Assembly (NCBI GenBank): GCA_900104855.1
Contig: FNSS01000001.1
Coordinates: 7,139,001-7,203,000 of the forward strand
Direction: 5' to 3'
Length of the DNA stretch: 64,000 nucleotides
Source of the DNA: Rhizobiales bacterium GAS188
GTDB taxonomy: Bacteria > Pseudomonadota > Alphaproteobacteria > Rhizobiales > Beijerinckiaceae
Part shown: positions 1 to 7,033 of the stretch, in pieces
Numbering within the stretch: position 1 is the first letter of the stretch
Layout: each line of letters opens with the position of its first letter
Position numbers and translations under genes: made by a program
Notes under the pieces: generated by a model
Told to the model about the DNA's origin: nothing
The model's input: the letters and a program-made list of their open reading frames with translations, nothing else
Databases searched by the model: none

Positions 1-601
1 CCAAGACCACCATCCCGGTCGCGAGCGGATACCAGGTCGCCACGAACAGCCCGCTGTCATCGTTGCAGTTCGCGGCGTAGAATGTCGCCGCGATGCCGCT
101 CGCCGCGAGGCCGGCCACGGCTCCCGCGAGTCCCGGCCGCGTCGGGGCGCCTCGACGCAAGGCGATCAGCAGGCAGGCAAGAGGGCCGCTCGCCAGGAGC
201 GGGATCACCGTCAGGCAGACCTTCGAATTCGATCCGACGAGGCTCGGCGCCCAGCTCGAGGCGGGGGTGGCGAGCAATTCGGCGACGACGCCGAGCGCCA
301 GCAGCACGGGGACAACTGCCAGCGCCCAGCCCCAGAGATCGGCTGGCGCCCCGGGCCGCGCCAGCCGCAAGACGAGGCCCGTCGCCGTGACCGCGAGGCT
401 GAGGGTGACCACGAATTTCAAGGGGAAGCGCAGGGTCTCGAGCGCCTGCCCGATATCCGGGCGAAAGCCGATCCCGAGGAAAAACAGCGTGCCTGCGACG
501 ATCGAGCCGACGACGACCGCGAGCCCCACGCTGCGTTCGAGCCTCCAGGGCGCGACAGCCTGATCCTGGACAAGGGCGTTGATCAGGTGGTTCGTTCTCA
601 C
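1..601 (-). CDS. nrsF: NrsF-type (DUF1109) membrane anti-sigma factor, partial
   Basis: This is the 3'-truncated gene of an integral-membrane anti-sigma factor of the NrsF/DUF1109 family, which holds its ECF sigma factor at the inner membrane until metal or oxidative stress. About 200 residues are visible and the gene runs off the window. The N-terminus (RTNHLINAL) is family-like, followed by several hydrophobic segments and the typical RRGAPT and FVATWYPLA stretches. Cysteines are seen at residues 129, 143 and 179. The 129/179 pair has the same 50-residue spacing as the two sensing cysteines I recall for Caulobacter NrsF (131 and 181). The GTG start overlaps the sigma factor stop (GTGA), so the two are translationally coupled. 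This frame is not the longest open frame here; it was chosen by homology. Confidence 0.85.
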   Translation of the reverse strand, partial: MRTNHLINALVQDQAVAPWRLERSVGLAVVVGSIVAGTLFFLGIGFRPDIGQALETLRFPLKFVVTLSLAVTATGLVLRLARPGAPADLWGWALAVVPVLLALGVVAELLATPASSWAPSLVGSNSKVCLTVIPLLASGPLACLLIALRRGAPTRPGLAGAVAGLAASGIAATFYAANCNDDSGLFVATWYPLATGMVVL

Positions 602-1155
602 TCGGCATCACCCCGGTAAAGGCAGGCGAGAGCCTTCAAGGCTCGGTGGAGCGCCACGCGCACTGCCCCCTCGCTCATCTTGAGCCGCTCCGCCGTCTCG
701 CGGATCGAGGCTCCATCCAGGGCCACCGAGCGCACGATATCGCGCTGCTGGTCGCGCAGCTTCGCCAGCAGGCGATCGAGATCGTGCCGGCCGAGACCGT
801 CGCTCGCCTCCTCGGCCGCGAGGCTGTCGATGACGGTCTCGATCGGGGTCTCGGCGCGATGGCCGCGACGACGCAGGGCGTCGATGCTCTTGTTGCGCGC
901 GATCGCCGCGATCCAGGGGCCGATCGGTCTCGACCGGTCCCAGGTGTGGCGCTTGAGGTGGATCGCCAGGAGCACCTCCTGGACGACATCCTCGGCATCG
1001 CCGAGCGCCAGGCCGAGGCGCGCGAAACGCCGGCGCGACATGGCGCGCAAGGACGCGGCGACCGAATCCAGGAAGCGACGGTAGGCAACCGTGTCGCCCG
1101 AGATCGCGGCACGCATCCATATAGCCCACTCCTCTTCACGCGCCGGGACATTCAC
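598..1155 (-). CDS. sigF: ECF RNA polymerase sigma factor, SigF-like
   Basis: This 185-residue ECF sigma factor has region 2 at about 25-97 (DAEDVVQE, then RHTWD and IGPWIAAIARNKSIDALRRR) and region 4 at about 125-176 ending in a helix-turn-helix (SEGAVRVALHRALKAL). It is the kind paired with NrsF, whose gene overlaps its 3' end. In Caulobacter, SigF drives bufferin-type operons under metal stress, and here such an operon lies divergently upstream. A promoter-like element at 1170-1195 places the likely transcript start only about 7-10 nt before the GTG codon, so the mRNA may be nearly leaderless. An internal ATG at residue 14 is the alternative start. Confidence 0.9.
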   Translation of the reverse strand: MNVPAREEEWAIWMRAAISGDTVAYRRFLDSVAASLRAMSRRRFARLGLALGDAEDVVQEVLLAIHLKRHTWDRSRPIGPWIAAIARNKSIDALRRRGHRAETPIETVIDSLAAEEASDGLGRHDLDRLLAKLRDQQRDIVRSVALDGASIRETAERLKMSEGAVRVALHRALKALACLYRGDAE

Positions 1156-1169
1156 GCGCTACCCAATCC

Positions 1170-1195
1170 TTCGCTGGTGACCATCGAATTATTAC
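1170..1195 (-). promoter_or_regulatory. SigF-type promoter of the sigma factor gene
   Basis: Read on the minus strand, GTAATA (1195-1190) is separated by exactly 16 nt from CGAA (1173-1170). The same -35/spacing/-10 combination occurs in the opposite direction before bufA1. It resembles the GTAACC-N16-CGAA element I recall for Caulobacter SigF. The likely meaning is autoregulation. Confidence 0.7.
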
Positions 1196-1275
1196 GCGCC
1201 TCATCGAGATTTATTGTCGCCCGGCGGCGATCACGAAAGCGTGTTGCCCTGGAGAGGGATAATCGGGCGAGATAT

Positions 1276-1301
1276 GTAATACCAAGGCTGCGGCCTTCGA
1301 A
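1276..1301 (+). promoter_or_regulatory. SigF-type promoter of the buf operon
   Basis: GTAATA (1276-1281), 16 nt, then CGAA (1298-1301). It is identical in -35, spacer length and -10 to the divergent element at 1170-1195. The predicted start near 1308 gives a leader of about 42 nt to the bufA1 ATG. Confidence 0.72.
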
Positions 1302-1310
1302 GAGGTTGTC

Positions 1311-1330
1311 GTGAGCCATTGGAGGCTCAC
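1311..1330 (+). other. 5'-UTR hairpin of the buf operon mRNA
   Basis: GTGAGCC (1311-1317) and GGCTCAC (1324-1330) form a perfect 7-bp stem with a 6-nt loop. It starts within a few nucleotides of the predicted transcript 5' end and lies just before the ribosome binding site (AAGGAGGA, about 1338-1345). It could stabilise the mRNA or modulate translation of the precursor. Confidence 0.5.
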
Positions 1331-1349
1331 CCACCCAAGGAGGAGTACT

Positions 1350-1619
1350 ATGGTTCGTCGTTCCGTCAATCTCGCACTTGCAGGCTCGCTTGCCTCCGCG
1401 CTCGCGCTGATCGCCGTGCCCGCCTCGGCGCAAGATGCCAGCAAGGAAAAGTGCTACGGTGTCGCGCTGAAGGGCGAAAACGACTGTGCGGCCGGCAAGC
1501 ATGCCTGCGCCCACATGTCCAAGGTGAGCTATGACAAGGCCTCCTTCAAGCTCGTCCCGACGGGCACCTGCACCGGCATCAAGACGCCGCATGGCCACGG
1601 CAAGCTGACGCCGGTTTGA
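1350..1619 (+). CDS. bufA1: Bufferin-type precursor peptide 1 (DUF2282), His-enriched
   Basis: The 89-residue product has a Sec signal peptide (residues 1-27, ending ASA before Gln28) and a short mature domain with four cysteines at 35, 46, 53 and 74 in the BufA pattern (EKCYG, NDCAAG, CAH, GTC). In characterised bufferins an MNIO enzyme converts such cysteines to thiooxazole-type groups that bind copper. Start: ATG 1350 follows a strong AAGGAGGA, while the upstream in-frame codon at 1311 lies in the leader hairpin. Compared with the next gene it is one residue shorter between cysteines 2 and 3 and carries extra histidines (51, 55, 81, 83, including HGHG near the C-terminus). That suggests a different metal preference (inference). 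Confidence 0.9.
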   Translation: MVRRSVNLALAGSLASALALIAVPASAQDASKEKCYGVALKGENDCAAGKHACAHMSKVSYDKASFKLVPTGTCTGIKTPHGHGKLTPV

Positions 1620-1666
1620 ACTGCCGAGCGTTCGCCGCGAGACGGAAAACAACGCTGGAGTCTTCC

Positions 1667-1948
1667 ATGTTCAAGACCACGACGGTCATGCTGGCGGCAT
1701 CGATCGCGGCCGCGCTGTCCGCGTCGGGCAACACGGCGTCAGCCGCCGACGATGCCAAGGAAAAATGCTACGGCATCGCCTTGAAGGGCCAGAATGATTG
1801 CGCGGCCGGCCCGGGAACGACCTGCGCCGCCACCTCCAAGATCGACTACCAGGGCAACTCCTGGAAGCTCGTCCCGAAAGGGACCTGCACCACCATGACG
1901 ACCCCCTTCGGGTCCGGGTCTCTCGTGCCGATCAAGCGACCGGCCTGA
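1667..1948 (+). CDS. bufA2: Bufferin-type precursor peptide 2 (DUF2282)
   Basis: This is a second precursor, 93 residues, with a signal peptide (1-26, ending ASA) and four cysteines at 34, 45, 53 and 74 (EKCYG, NDCAAG, TTCAA, GTC). It matches the family consensus better than its upstream paralogue ([18 protein letters not shown]). The two peptides align almost without gaps, so a local duplication is likely. The start at ATG 1667 is set by the signal peptide; an in-frame codon at 1616 overlaps the bufA1 stop. The gene lies 47 nt downstream of bufA1 and is followed by a perfect hairpin before bufB. Confidence 0.9.
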   Translation: MFKTTTVMLAASIAAALSASGNTASAADDAKEKCYGIALKGQNDCAAGPGTTCAATSKIDYQGNSWKLVPKGTCTTMTTPFGSGSLVPIKRPA

Positions 1949-1952
1949 TATC

Positions 1953-1978
1953 CGGCGACGCGGCTCGCCGCGTCGCCG
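1953..1978 (+). other. Strong intercistronic hairpin between bufA2 and bufB
   Basis: CGGCGACGCGG (1953-1963) and its exact complement (1968-1978) form an 11-bp GC-rich stem with a CTCG tetraloop. It begins 5 nt after the bufA2 stop codon. No U-run follows, so it is not a classical intrinsic terminator. Its position fits partial attenuation or protection of the precursor mRNA 3' end. Confidence 0.75.
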
Positions 1979-1994
1979 TTCACTCGATTTCCTC

Positions 1995-2864
1995 GTGAGC
2001 ATTCACATGACGACATCGTTGCAGCTTCCCCCGCAGGCGGGTGTCGGCTTCAAGCCGGAGCATTTCTTCGCCATCGATGCTGCGCCACAGCCGATCGGCT
2101 TCTTCGAGATCCACGCCGAGAACTATATGGGTGAAGGCGGCCCGCCGCATGCGCAGCTGACCAGGTTGCGCCAGGATTATGCGCTCTCGATCCACGGCGT
2201 CGGCCTGTCCATCGGTTCCATGCAGCCGCTCGACCAGGATCACCTCATGCGGCTGCGTGGCTTGTGCGACCGCTACCAGCCGGAAAGCTTTTCCGAGCAT
2301 CTCGCCTGGTCGAGCCATGACGGCATCTTCCTCAATGATTTGCTCCCGCTCCCCTACACGGAGGAGACGCTGGCGCGCGTCGCGGAGCATGTCGACCAGG
2401 TCCAGAACGCCCTCAAGCGGCGGCTGCTCCTCGAAAACCCGTCCACCTATCTGCTGTTTGAGGACAGCACCATCCCGGAAGTCGAGTTCCTGGCGGAGGT
2501 GACGCGCCGCAGCGGCTGCGGCCTGCTTCTCGACGTCAACAATGTCTTCGTTGCCGCGACCAATCACCGGCTCGATCCGCGCGACTATCTCGCCTCCTTC
2601 CCGTTCGCTCATGTCGGGGAGATCCATCTCAGCGGCCATGCCGCGACGATCGATGAATTGGGCGCGCAACTGCTCATCGATTCGCATGACACGCCCGTCA
2701 CGGATCCGGTCTGGGCCCTCTATGAGGAGGTGATCGCGAAAACCGGGCCGGTGGCGAGCCTGGTGGAATGGGACAATGACGTTCCCGAATGGCCGGTGCT
2801 CCGGAGAGAAGCCGTTGCGGCGCAGGCCATCCTCGATCGCGCGCGCCACCGGGTCGCAGCTTGA
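1995..2864 (+). CDS. bufB: MNIO-family peptide-modifying enzyme (DUF692)
   Basis: This is a multinuclear non-haem iron-dependent oxidative enzyme of the DUF692 TIM-barrel family (MbnB/BufB type), expected to modify cysteines of the two upstream precursors in the cytoplasm. Likely metal ligands, numbered from the GTG at 1995, are H67 (SIHGVG), E101/H102 (SEHLAW), E147 (LLENPS), D180 (LLDVNN), H211/H215 (EIHLSGH), H231 and E258 (LVEWDND). All are present, so it looks active. The length (289, or 285 from ATG 2007) is normal. ATG 2007 is a plausible alternative start with GTGAG upstream. The gene is second in function after the precursors and is followed by bufC 36 nt later. Confidence 0.92.
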   Translation: MSIHMTTSLQLPPQAGVGFKPEHFFAIDAAPQPIGFFEIHAENYMGEGGPPHAQLTRLRQDYALSIHGVGLSIGSMQPLDQDHLMRLRGLCDRYQPESFSEHLAWSSHDGIFLNDLLPLPYTEETLARVAEHVDQVQNALKRRLLLENPSTYLLFEDSTIPEVEFLAEVTRRSGCGLLLDVNNVFVAATNHRLDPRDYLASFPFAHVGEIHLSGHAATIDELGAQLLIDSHDTPVTDPVWALYEEVIAKTGPVASLVEWDNDVPEWPVLRREAVAAQAILDRARHRVAA

Positions 2865-2900
2865 GGGCTCCACTCACGATTCTGGCCCAAGGTCTTGCTC

Positions 2901-3665
2901 ATGTCGACCGACATCCAATCCCGCTTTGCCGCCGCCCTGCTCGATAGCGGGCGGGCCGTCCCGTCAGGCCTCACCTCCTGGTCGGGCGCCTTGCCGGTGC
3001 GACACTTCGCGATCTACCGCAACAATGTCGTCACCGGCCTCGTCCGCGCGCTGGCGGCACGTTTCCCAGCGACCTCGAAGATCGTCGGTGAGGAGTTCTT
3101 CGCCGCCATGGCGCAAGCCTTCATCGAGCGGCATCCGCCGCGATCCCCCATGCTGCTCGCCTACGGCGAGGGCTTCGCCGATTTCGTCGAGAACTTCGAG
3201 CCGGCGGCCGAGCTCGTCTATCTGCCGGATGTGATCCGCCTCGAGGCGGCACGGGCTCGCGCCTATCACGCAAGCGACAAGGAGCCGCTCGAGCCGGGAG
3301 AATTGGCGAAGGTGCAGCCGGAGCGGCTCGGCGAGCTGATCATCGAGCTGCAGCCTTCGGCTGCGATCCTGCGTTCGCGCCATCCCGTGATCACCATCTG
3401 GGCGATGAATTCCGGCGAGGCCGAGCTCGGGCCGATCGATGATTGGAGGGGCGAGGATGCGCTGGTGGTGCGCCCCCAGCAGCTGGTGACGGTTCGCCGC
3501 CTGCCGAGCGGCGGGGCGGCATTCCTGCAAAGTCTCGGCGCCGGCATGCCGCTCTCGCGCGCCGTCGAGACCGCAACCGCCGAGACGGCCGATTTCGACC
3601 TTGCGGCCAATCTCGCGGGGATTCTCGACGCCGGCGTCGTCGTCGGCCTTCACCTCTCCGCTTGA
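2901..3665 (+). CDS. bufC: BufC, DUF2063 partner of the MNIO enzyme
   Basis: The 254-residue product has the N-terminal DUF2063 domain (about 5-95, with the typical HFAIYRNNV and FPATSKIVGEEFF motifs) and a C-terminal domain ending in a winged-helix-like segment. In characterised RiPP systems DUF2063 proteins are obligate partners of DUF692 enzymes and are thought to present the precursor peptide. The family's older label as a DNA-binding domain is not supported by this context. ATG 2901 is preferred over TTG 2895 and has AAGG upstream. The gene lies between bufB and a DoxX gene on the same strand. Confidence 0.9.
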   Translation: MSTDIQSRFAAALLDSGRAVPSGLTSWSGALPVRHFAIYRNNVVTGLVRALAARFPATSKIVGEEFFAAMAQAFIERHPPRSPMLLAYGEGFADFVENFEPAAELVYLPDVIRLEAARARAYHASDKEPLEPGELAKVQPERLGELIIELQPSAAILRSRHPVITIWAMNSGEAELGPIDDWRGEDALVVRPQQLVTVRRLPSGGAAFLQSLGAGMPLSRAVETATAETADFDLAANLAGILDAGVVVGLHLSA

Positions 3666-3677
3666 GGGAACGGGTCC

Positions 3678-4157
3678 ATGCACGAGGAGGCCGCCATCCT
3701 GGAGCCGGTCGATGCCCGAGGCCCTATCGGCCTCGTCGCCGCGATCTTGCATCTCTTCGACCACATCCCGTATTCGCTCGTCGCCTTCGCGGCCCGCCTG
3801 TTCCCGGCCGCCGTCTTCTGGCAATCGGGCGAGACCAAGATGGAAGGCTGGCATCTGTCGGACAATGCGGTCTATTTGTTCCGCGAGGAATACAAGCTGC
3901 CGCTGATCGATCCCGCCATCGCGGCGCATCTTGCGGCATTCGCCGAGCACGCCTTCCCGTTCCTCCTGGTGATAGGCCTTGCGAGCCGCTTTGCTGCGCT
4001 CGCCCTGCTGTGCATGACGCTGGTCATCGAGATCTTCGTCTATCCCGACGCATGGCCGACACACGGCGTCTGGGCGACCTGTTTCCTCATCGTCATGGCG
4101 CGCGGCCCCGGCGCCCTTTCGCTCGATCACCTGATCGCGCGGCGCCACGCGCCGTGA
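3678..4157 (+). CDS. DoxX-family membrane protein of the buf operon
   Basis: A 159-residue DoxX/DoxD-like inner-membrane protein with about four hydrophobic segments (roughly 20-45, 84-100, 103-122 and 128-145). DoxX proteins are a regular fourth member of DUF2282-DUF692-DUF2063 operons, sometimes called BufD, and probably handle redox chemistry or transport at the membrane. The exact reaction is unknown. It starts 12 nt after bufC, so it is co-transcribed, and it is the last gene of the operon. Confidence 0.85.
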   Translation: MHEEAAILEPVDARGPIGLVAAILHLFDHIPYSLVAFAARLFPAAVFWQSGETKMEGWHLSDNAVYLFREEYKLPLIDPAIAAHLAAFAEHAFPFLLVIGLASRFAALALLCMTLVIEIFVYPDAWPTHGVWATCFLIVMARGPGALSLDHLIARRHAP

Positions 4158-4276
4158 GCTCGGCGGCTCGCGCCGACTAGTGTCATGCAAATCTTGGTGG
4201 CGGCGGGCAAGGCGGGAGCATCGACGGGCATTCACGTGAACGTGACCTCGGCGAGGCGCATTCGCCGCTATTGGCT

Positions 4277-4302
4277 GTAACGCCATCGGTCGCGGCAACG
4301 AA
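4277..4302 (+). promoter_or_regulatory. Third SigF-type promoter, before the YHS gene
   Basis: GTAACG (4277-4282), exactly 16 nt, then CGAA (4299-4302). It matches the two elements at 1170-1195 and 1276-1301 in spacing and -10. The predicted leader to ATG 4451 is about 140 nt. The rest of the 4158-4450 gap shows no other clear signal. Confidence 0.65.
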
Positions 4303-4450
4303 ATCACCCATGGAGATGAGCTCGTTTCGATCACTGTTTCCGTTGTCGACGGCAAAGAAATTGACGACAACTTCTCTGTATTCATCCGTATTCAACGGGA
4401 TCACGGCCGCGGCTGCTCTCCAGATCAAAGCTCGAAAGGGAGATGATGCC

Positions 4451-4936
4451 ATGTTGAACAAGCGTGCCCTCATTGCGCTCGCGGCCGCCATCGCGGTCAC
4501 CGGAGGGATCACCGCAGCGATGCCTGCACTTGCGGCCGGTCCGCAGATCAACGCCACGATCACCGGCCTCGCCTTGCGCGGCTATGATCCGGTCGCCTAT
4601 TTCACGGACGGCAAGCCGGTGCTCGGCGACTTCACCATCACGGCCCAATTTGAGGGCGCGACCTATCGCTTCGCCTCCGAGGACCATAAGGCCCTCTTCG
4701 TGAAGGAGCCTGGCAAATACCTGCCGCAATTCGGCGGCTTCTGCGCCTTCGGCACCGCCCAGGGCTACAAGGTCGACGGCGATCCGAATGTCTGGAAAAT
4801 CGTCGACAACAAGCTCTACCTCAACCTCGCTCCGCCCGTCGCCGCGCGCTGGAACCAGGACATGGGCGGCTTTATCAAGACCGCAAACGAGAAATGGACG
4901 GACCTCAAGGACAAGGCGCCGAGCGAGCTGCAATAG
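4451..4936 (+). CDS. Secreted YHS-domain protein
   Basis: The 161-residue product has a Sec signal peptide (about 1-29) followed by a YHS-type domain (about 38-115: LALRGYDPVAYF, YRFASEDHKALF, PGKYLPQFGGFCAFG). YHS domains occur in heavy-metal ATPases and related proteins and are linked to metal binding. One cysteine (98) lies in the family's conserved position. ATG 4451 has AAGGGAG upstream and begins the signal peptide; the longer open frame from 4271 covers the promoter and is not translated. The SigF-type element upstream places it in the same regulon as the buf operon. Its ligand is unknown. Confidence 0.85.
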   Translation: MLNKRALIALAAAIAVTGGITAAMPALAAGPQINATITGLALRGYDPVAYFTDGKPVLGDFTITAQFEGATYRFASEDHKALFVKEPGKYLPQFGGFCAFGTAQGYKVDGDPNVWKIVDNKLYLNLAPPVAARWNQDMGGFIKTANEKWTDLKDKAPSELQ

Positions 4937-5175
4937 CGAGCCAAAGCTTTCGGCGGATGTGAGCTTCCAACGGATAGTCCGTCCGGTCCTGGCCGCGGAC
5001 GCTCGAGTTGCGTAGCTCGGGTAATGGCTCGCAGGATCGGATGAACATGGCGCCGCTCGCCGAGCGCCGTTTGCTCGAGGGCGCCTGACGCGCCGCGCGC
5101 CGGCGCAAGGGCGGAGGTCGGCGCTGTGGAACTGGCGGCAGGGCGAGGCTCCAAGTGGCCGTCGCCGGCGACCGC

Positions 5176-6711
5176 TCAAATCTGTCTCCCGGCCCCCTCC
5201 CAGTAAGGTTGGCGGAGCTTGCGCTTGAAGATCTTGCCGGAATCCTCGCGCGGCAGGCCGGTCTGGAACTCGATCACCTTGGGAACTTTGAAGGCGGCGA
5301 TGTGCTGGCGCAGGAACTCCGTGACGGCGGCGATGGTCAGCGTGGTGCCCGGCTGGGGCTCGACATATGCGCAGAGCTTTTCGCCGTATTCCTCGTCGGG
5401 AATGCCGAACACGGCGCAATCCTGCACGCCCGGCATGGTGATGAGGGCCGACTCGATCTCGGCCGGATAAATATTGACGCCGCCCGATATCACCATGTCG
5501 TGCCGGCGGTCGCACAAGAACAGATAGCCGTCCTCGTCGAGATAGCCGATGTCGCCGGCGGTGGTGAGGCCGTCATGCTCGGCCTCGCGCCGCGCGTTGT
5601 CCTTACGGTTGTAAGTGAAGTCGGGAAAGCCGGAGAGCCACATATAGATGTTGCCGACCTCGCCGGGGCCGAGCTCGCGAAACGCCTCGTCGAAGATCTT
5701 CGCTTGCGCGCCGTCGATCGGACGGCCGACGGTGCCGGGTTTCCTCAGCGCCTCTTCGGCGGTGTGGAAGACGATGCCGCCGATCTCGGTCGAGCCGTAA
5801 TACTCGTTGATCACCGGTCCCCACCATTCGATCATCCGGCGCTTGATTTCGGCCGAGCATGGCGCTGCCGCATGGGTGACAAATCTCAGCGAAGCGAGAT
5901 CGTATTTGCGCCGCACGGCTTCGGGCAGCTTGAGCAGCCGCACGAACATGGTGGGCACCATGTGCAGATGCGTGATCTTGTGGCGCTCGATCATCGCCAG
6001 CAATTCCTCTGGATCGAAGCGCGGCTGCAGCACGACGAGGCCACCATGTTGCGCCGCGAACAGCGCATAGAGATTGGGTGCGGCGTGATACACCGGACCG
6101 GTGATGACGGTGCGCATCCCGGCGCCAGGGCGGATATCGAAGATCGTCGCCGCCATTCGGCCCATGACCTGCTGCATCGCCGGCGTCTGCGGCTCGCGGC
6201 GCACGCCCTTGGGGCGGCCCGTGGTGCCCGATGTATAGATCATATTGGTGCGCACAGGCTTGGGCGGCTCGGCCCAGGGTGCCTGGCGCGCCACCCAAGC
6301 GCTCCAGTCGCTGCGTCCGGGCGGCACCACGCATCGCTCGGCGGCAATACCGTAGGCCGCGGTGATCTCGGGCGGCGTCGGCACCACGAAGATCGCCGTA
6401 TCGGCGGGAATGCCGGCTTCGACCTGCGGCAGGAGATCGGCGTGGACCACCACGGTCTTGGCGCCGCAATCCTCGATGATATAGCCGGCCTCCTCGGCAG
6501 TGTAGTGCCAGTTCACCGGCACCGCATAGGCGCCGACCAGCGCCGCGCCGATCGCCGCCTCGAAGAAGGCGAAGTCATTGCGCAAGATCATGGCGACGGC
6601 GCTGTCCTCGCCGATACCGAGCTCGTGAAATCCGCGAGCCGCGCGAGCTGCGCGCTCGAGCAATTCGCGCTGACTGAGCTCGCGCGTCCCGCTGACGATC
6701 AGCCCGTCCAT
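5176..6711 (-). CDS. Acyl-CoA synthetase (AMP-binding, ANL family)
   Basis: A 511-residue ANL-superfamily adenylating enzyme that would activate a carboxylic acid to its acyl-CoA in the cytoplasm. It has the P-loop YTSGTTGRPKGV, the YYGSTEIGG adenine-binding motif, the hinge GDIGYLDEDGYLFLCDRR, the A8 segment (GGVNIYPAEIE) and the catalytic lysine motif (SGKIFKRKLR). The substrate is not fixed by sequence; a medium or long-chain fatty acid or an aryl acid is likely. ATG 6711 was chosen because upstream residues lack family similarity. It is monocistronic and divergent from the gamma-glutamyltransferase gene. Confidence 0.85.
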   Translation of the reverse strand: MDGLIVSGTRELSQRELLERAARAARGFHELGIGEDSAVAMILRNDFAFFEAAIGAALVGAYAVPVNWHYTAEEAGYIIEDCGAKTVVVHADLLPQVEAGIPADTAIFVVPTPPEITAAYGIAAERCVVPPGRSDWSAWVARQAPWAEPPKPVRTNMIYTSGTTGRPKGVRREPQTPAMQQVMGRMAATIFDIRPGAGMRTVITGPVYHAAPNLYALFAAQHGGLVVLQPRFDPEELLAMIERHKITHLHMVPTMFVRLLKLPEAVRRKYDLASLRFVTHAAAPCSAEIKRRMIEWWGPVINEYYGSTEIGGIVFHTAEEALRKPGTVGRPIDGAQAKIFDEAFRELGPGEVGNIYMWLSGFPDFTYNRKDNARREAEHDGLTTAGDIGYLDEDGYLFLCDRRHDMVISGGVNIYPAEIESALITMPGVQDCAVFGIPDEEYGEKLCAYVEPQPGTTLTIAAVTEFLRQHIAAFKVPKVIEFQTGLPREDSGKIFKRKLRQPYWEGAGRQI

Positions 6712-7033
6712 CGCGTCCTCCGCGATTTTGTTTCCGGTTTGGTCGCCGGTATCGTTTGTCCCTGGATGAATTCCGGAGCGGCCTGGACGATAGCAGGCGG
6801 CGGGGTCACCCGGAAGCCGAAGACGCAATGCGATCGGAAGCTTGCCGACAACTCTGGTTTCAGGCGTATAGTGCCGAGACGCAACTTCACGAAGCCAGCG
6901 TCTTGGCCGACGAGCGCGTCGAGCCTTGTAGAAGGCCTGCGTAAGGCGGAGCTGCCGATCGTCGGCAAAAGTGACGCGCCAACGACAACAAGGCCTGCAT
7001 CATCGCGCTGAACAACGTCGGGAGGATGCTCAG
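6712..7033. other. Divergent intergenic region, acyl-CoA ligase / ggt
   Basis: About 320 nt between divergent starts. A possible -10 (TATAGT, 6867-6872) with TTGCCG at 6842-6847 could serve the gamma-glutamyltransferase gene, but the 19-nt spacing is poor. No hairpin, repeat or RNA gene was recognised. Confidence 0.3.

Noticed and set aside
57-611. 184-codon Arg-rich open frame at the left edge
   Set aside because: A different frame on the same strand encodes a recognisable NrsF protein that overlaps the sigma stop.
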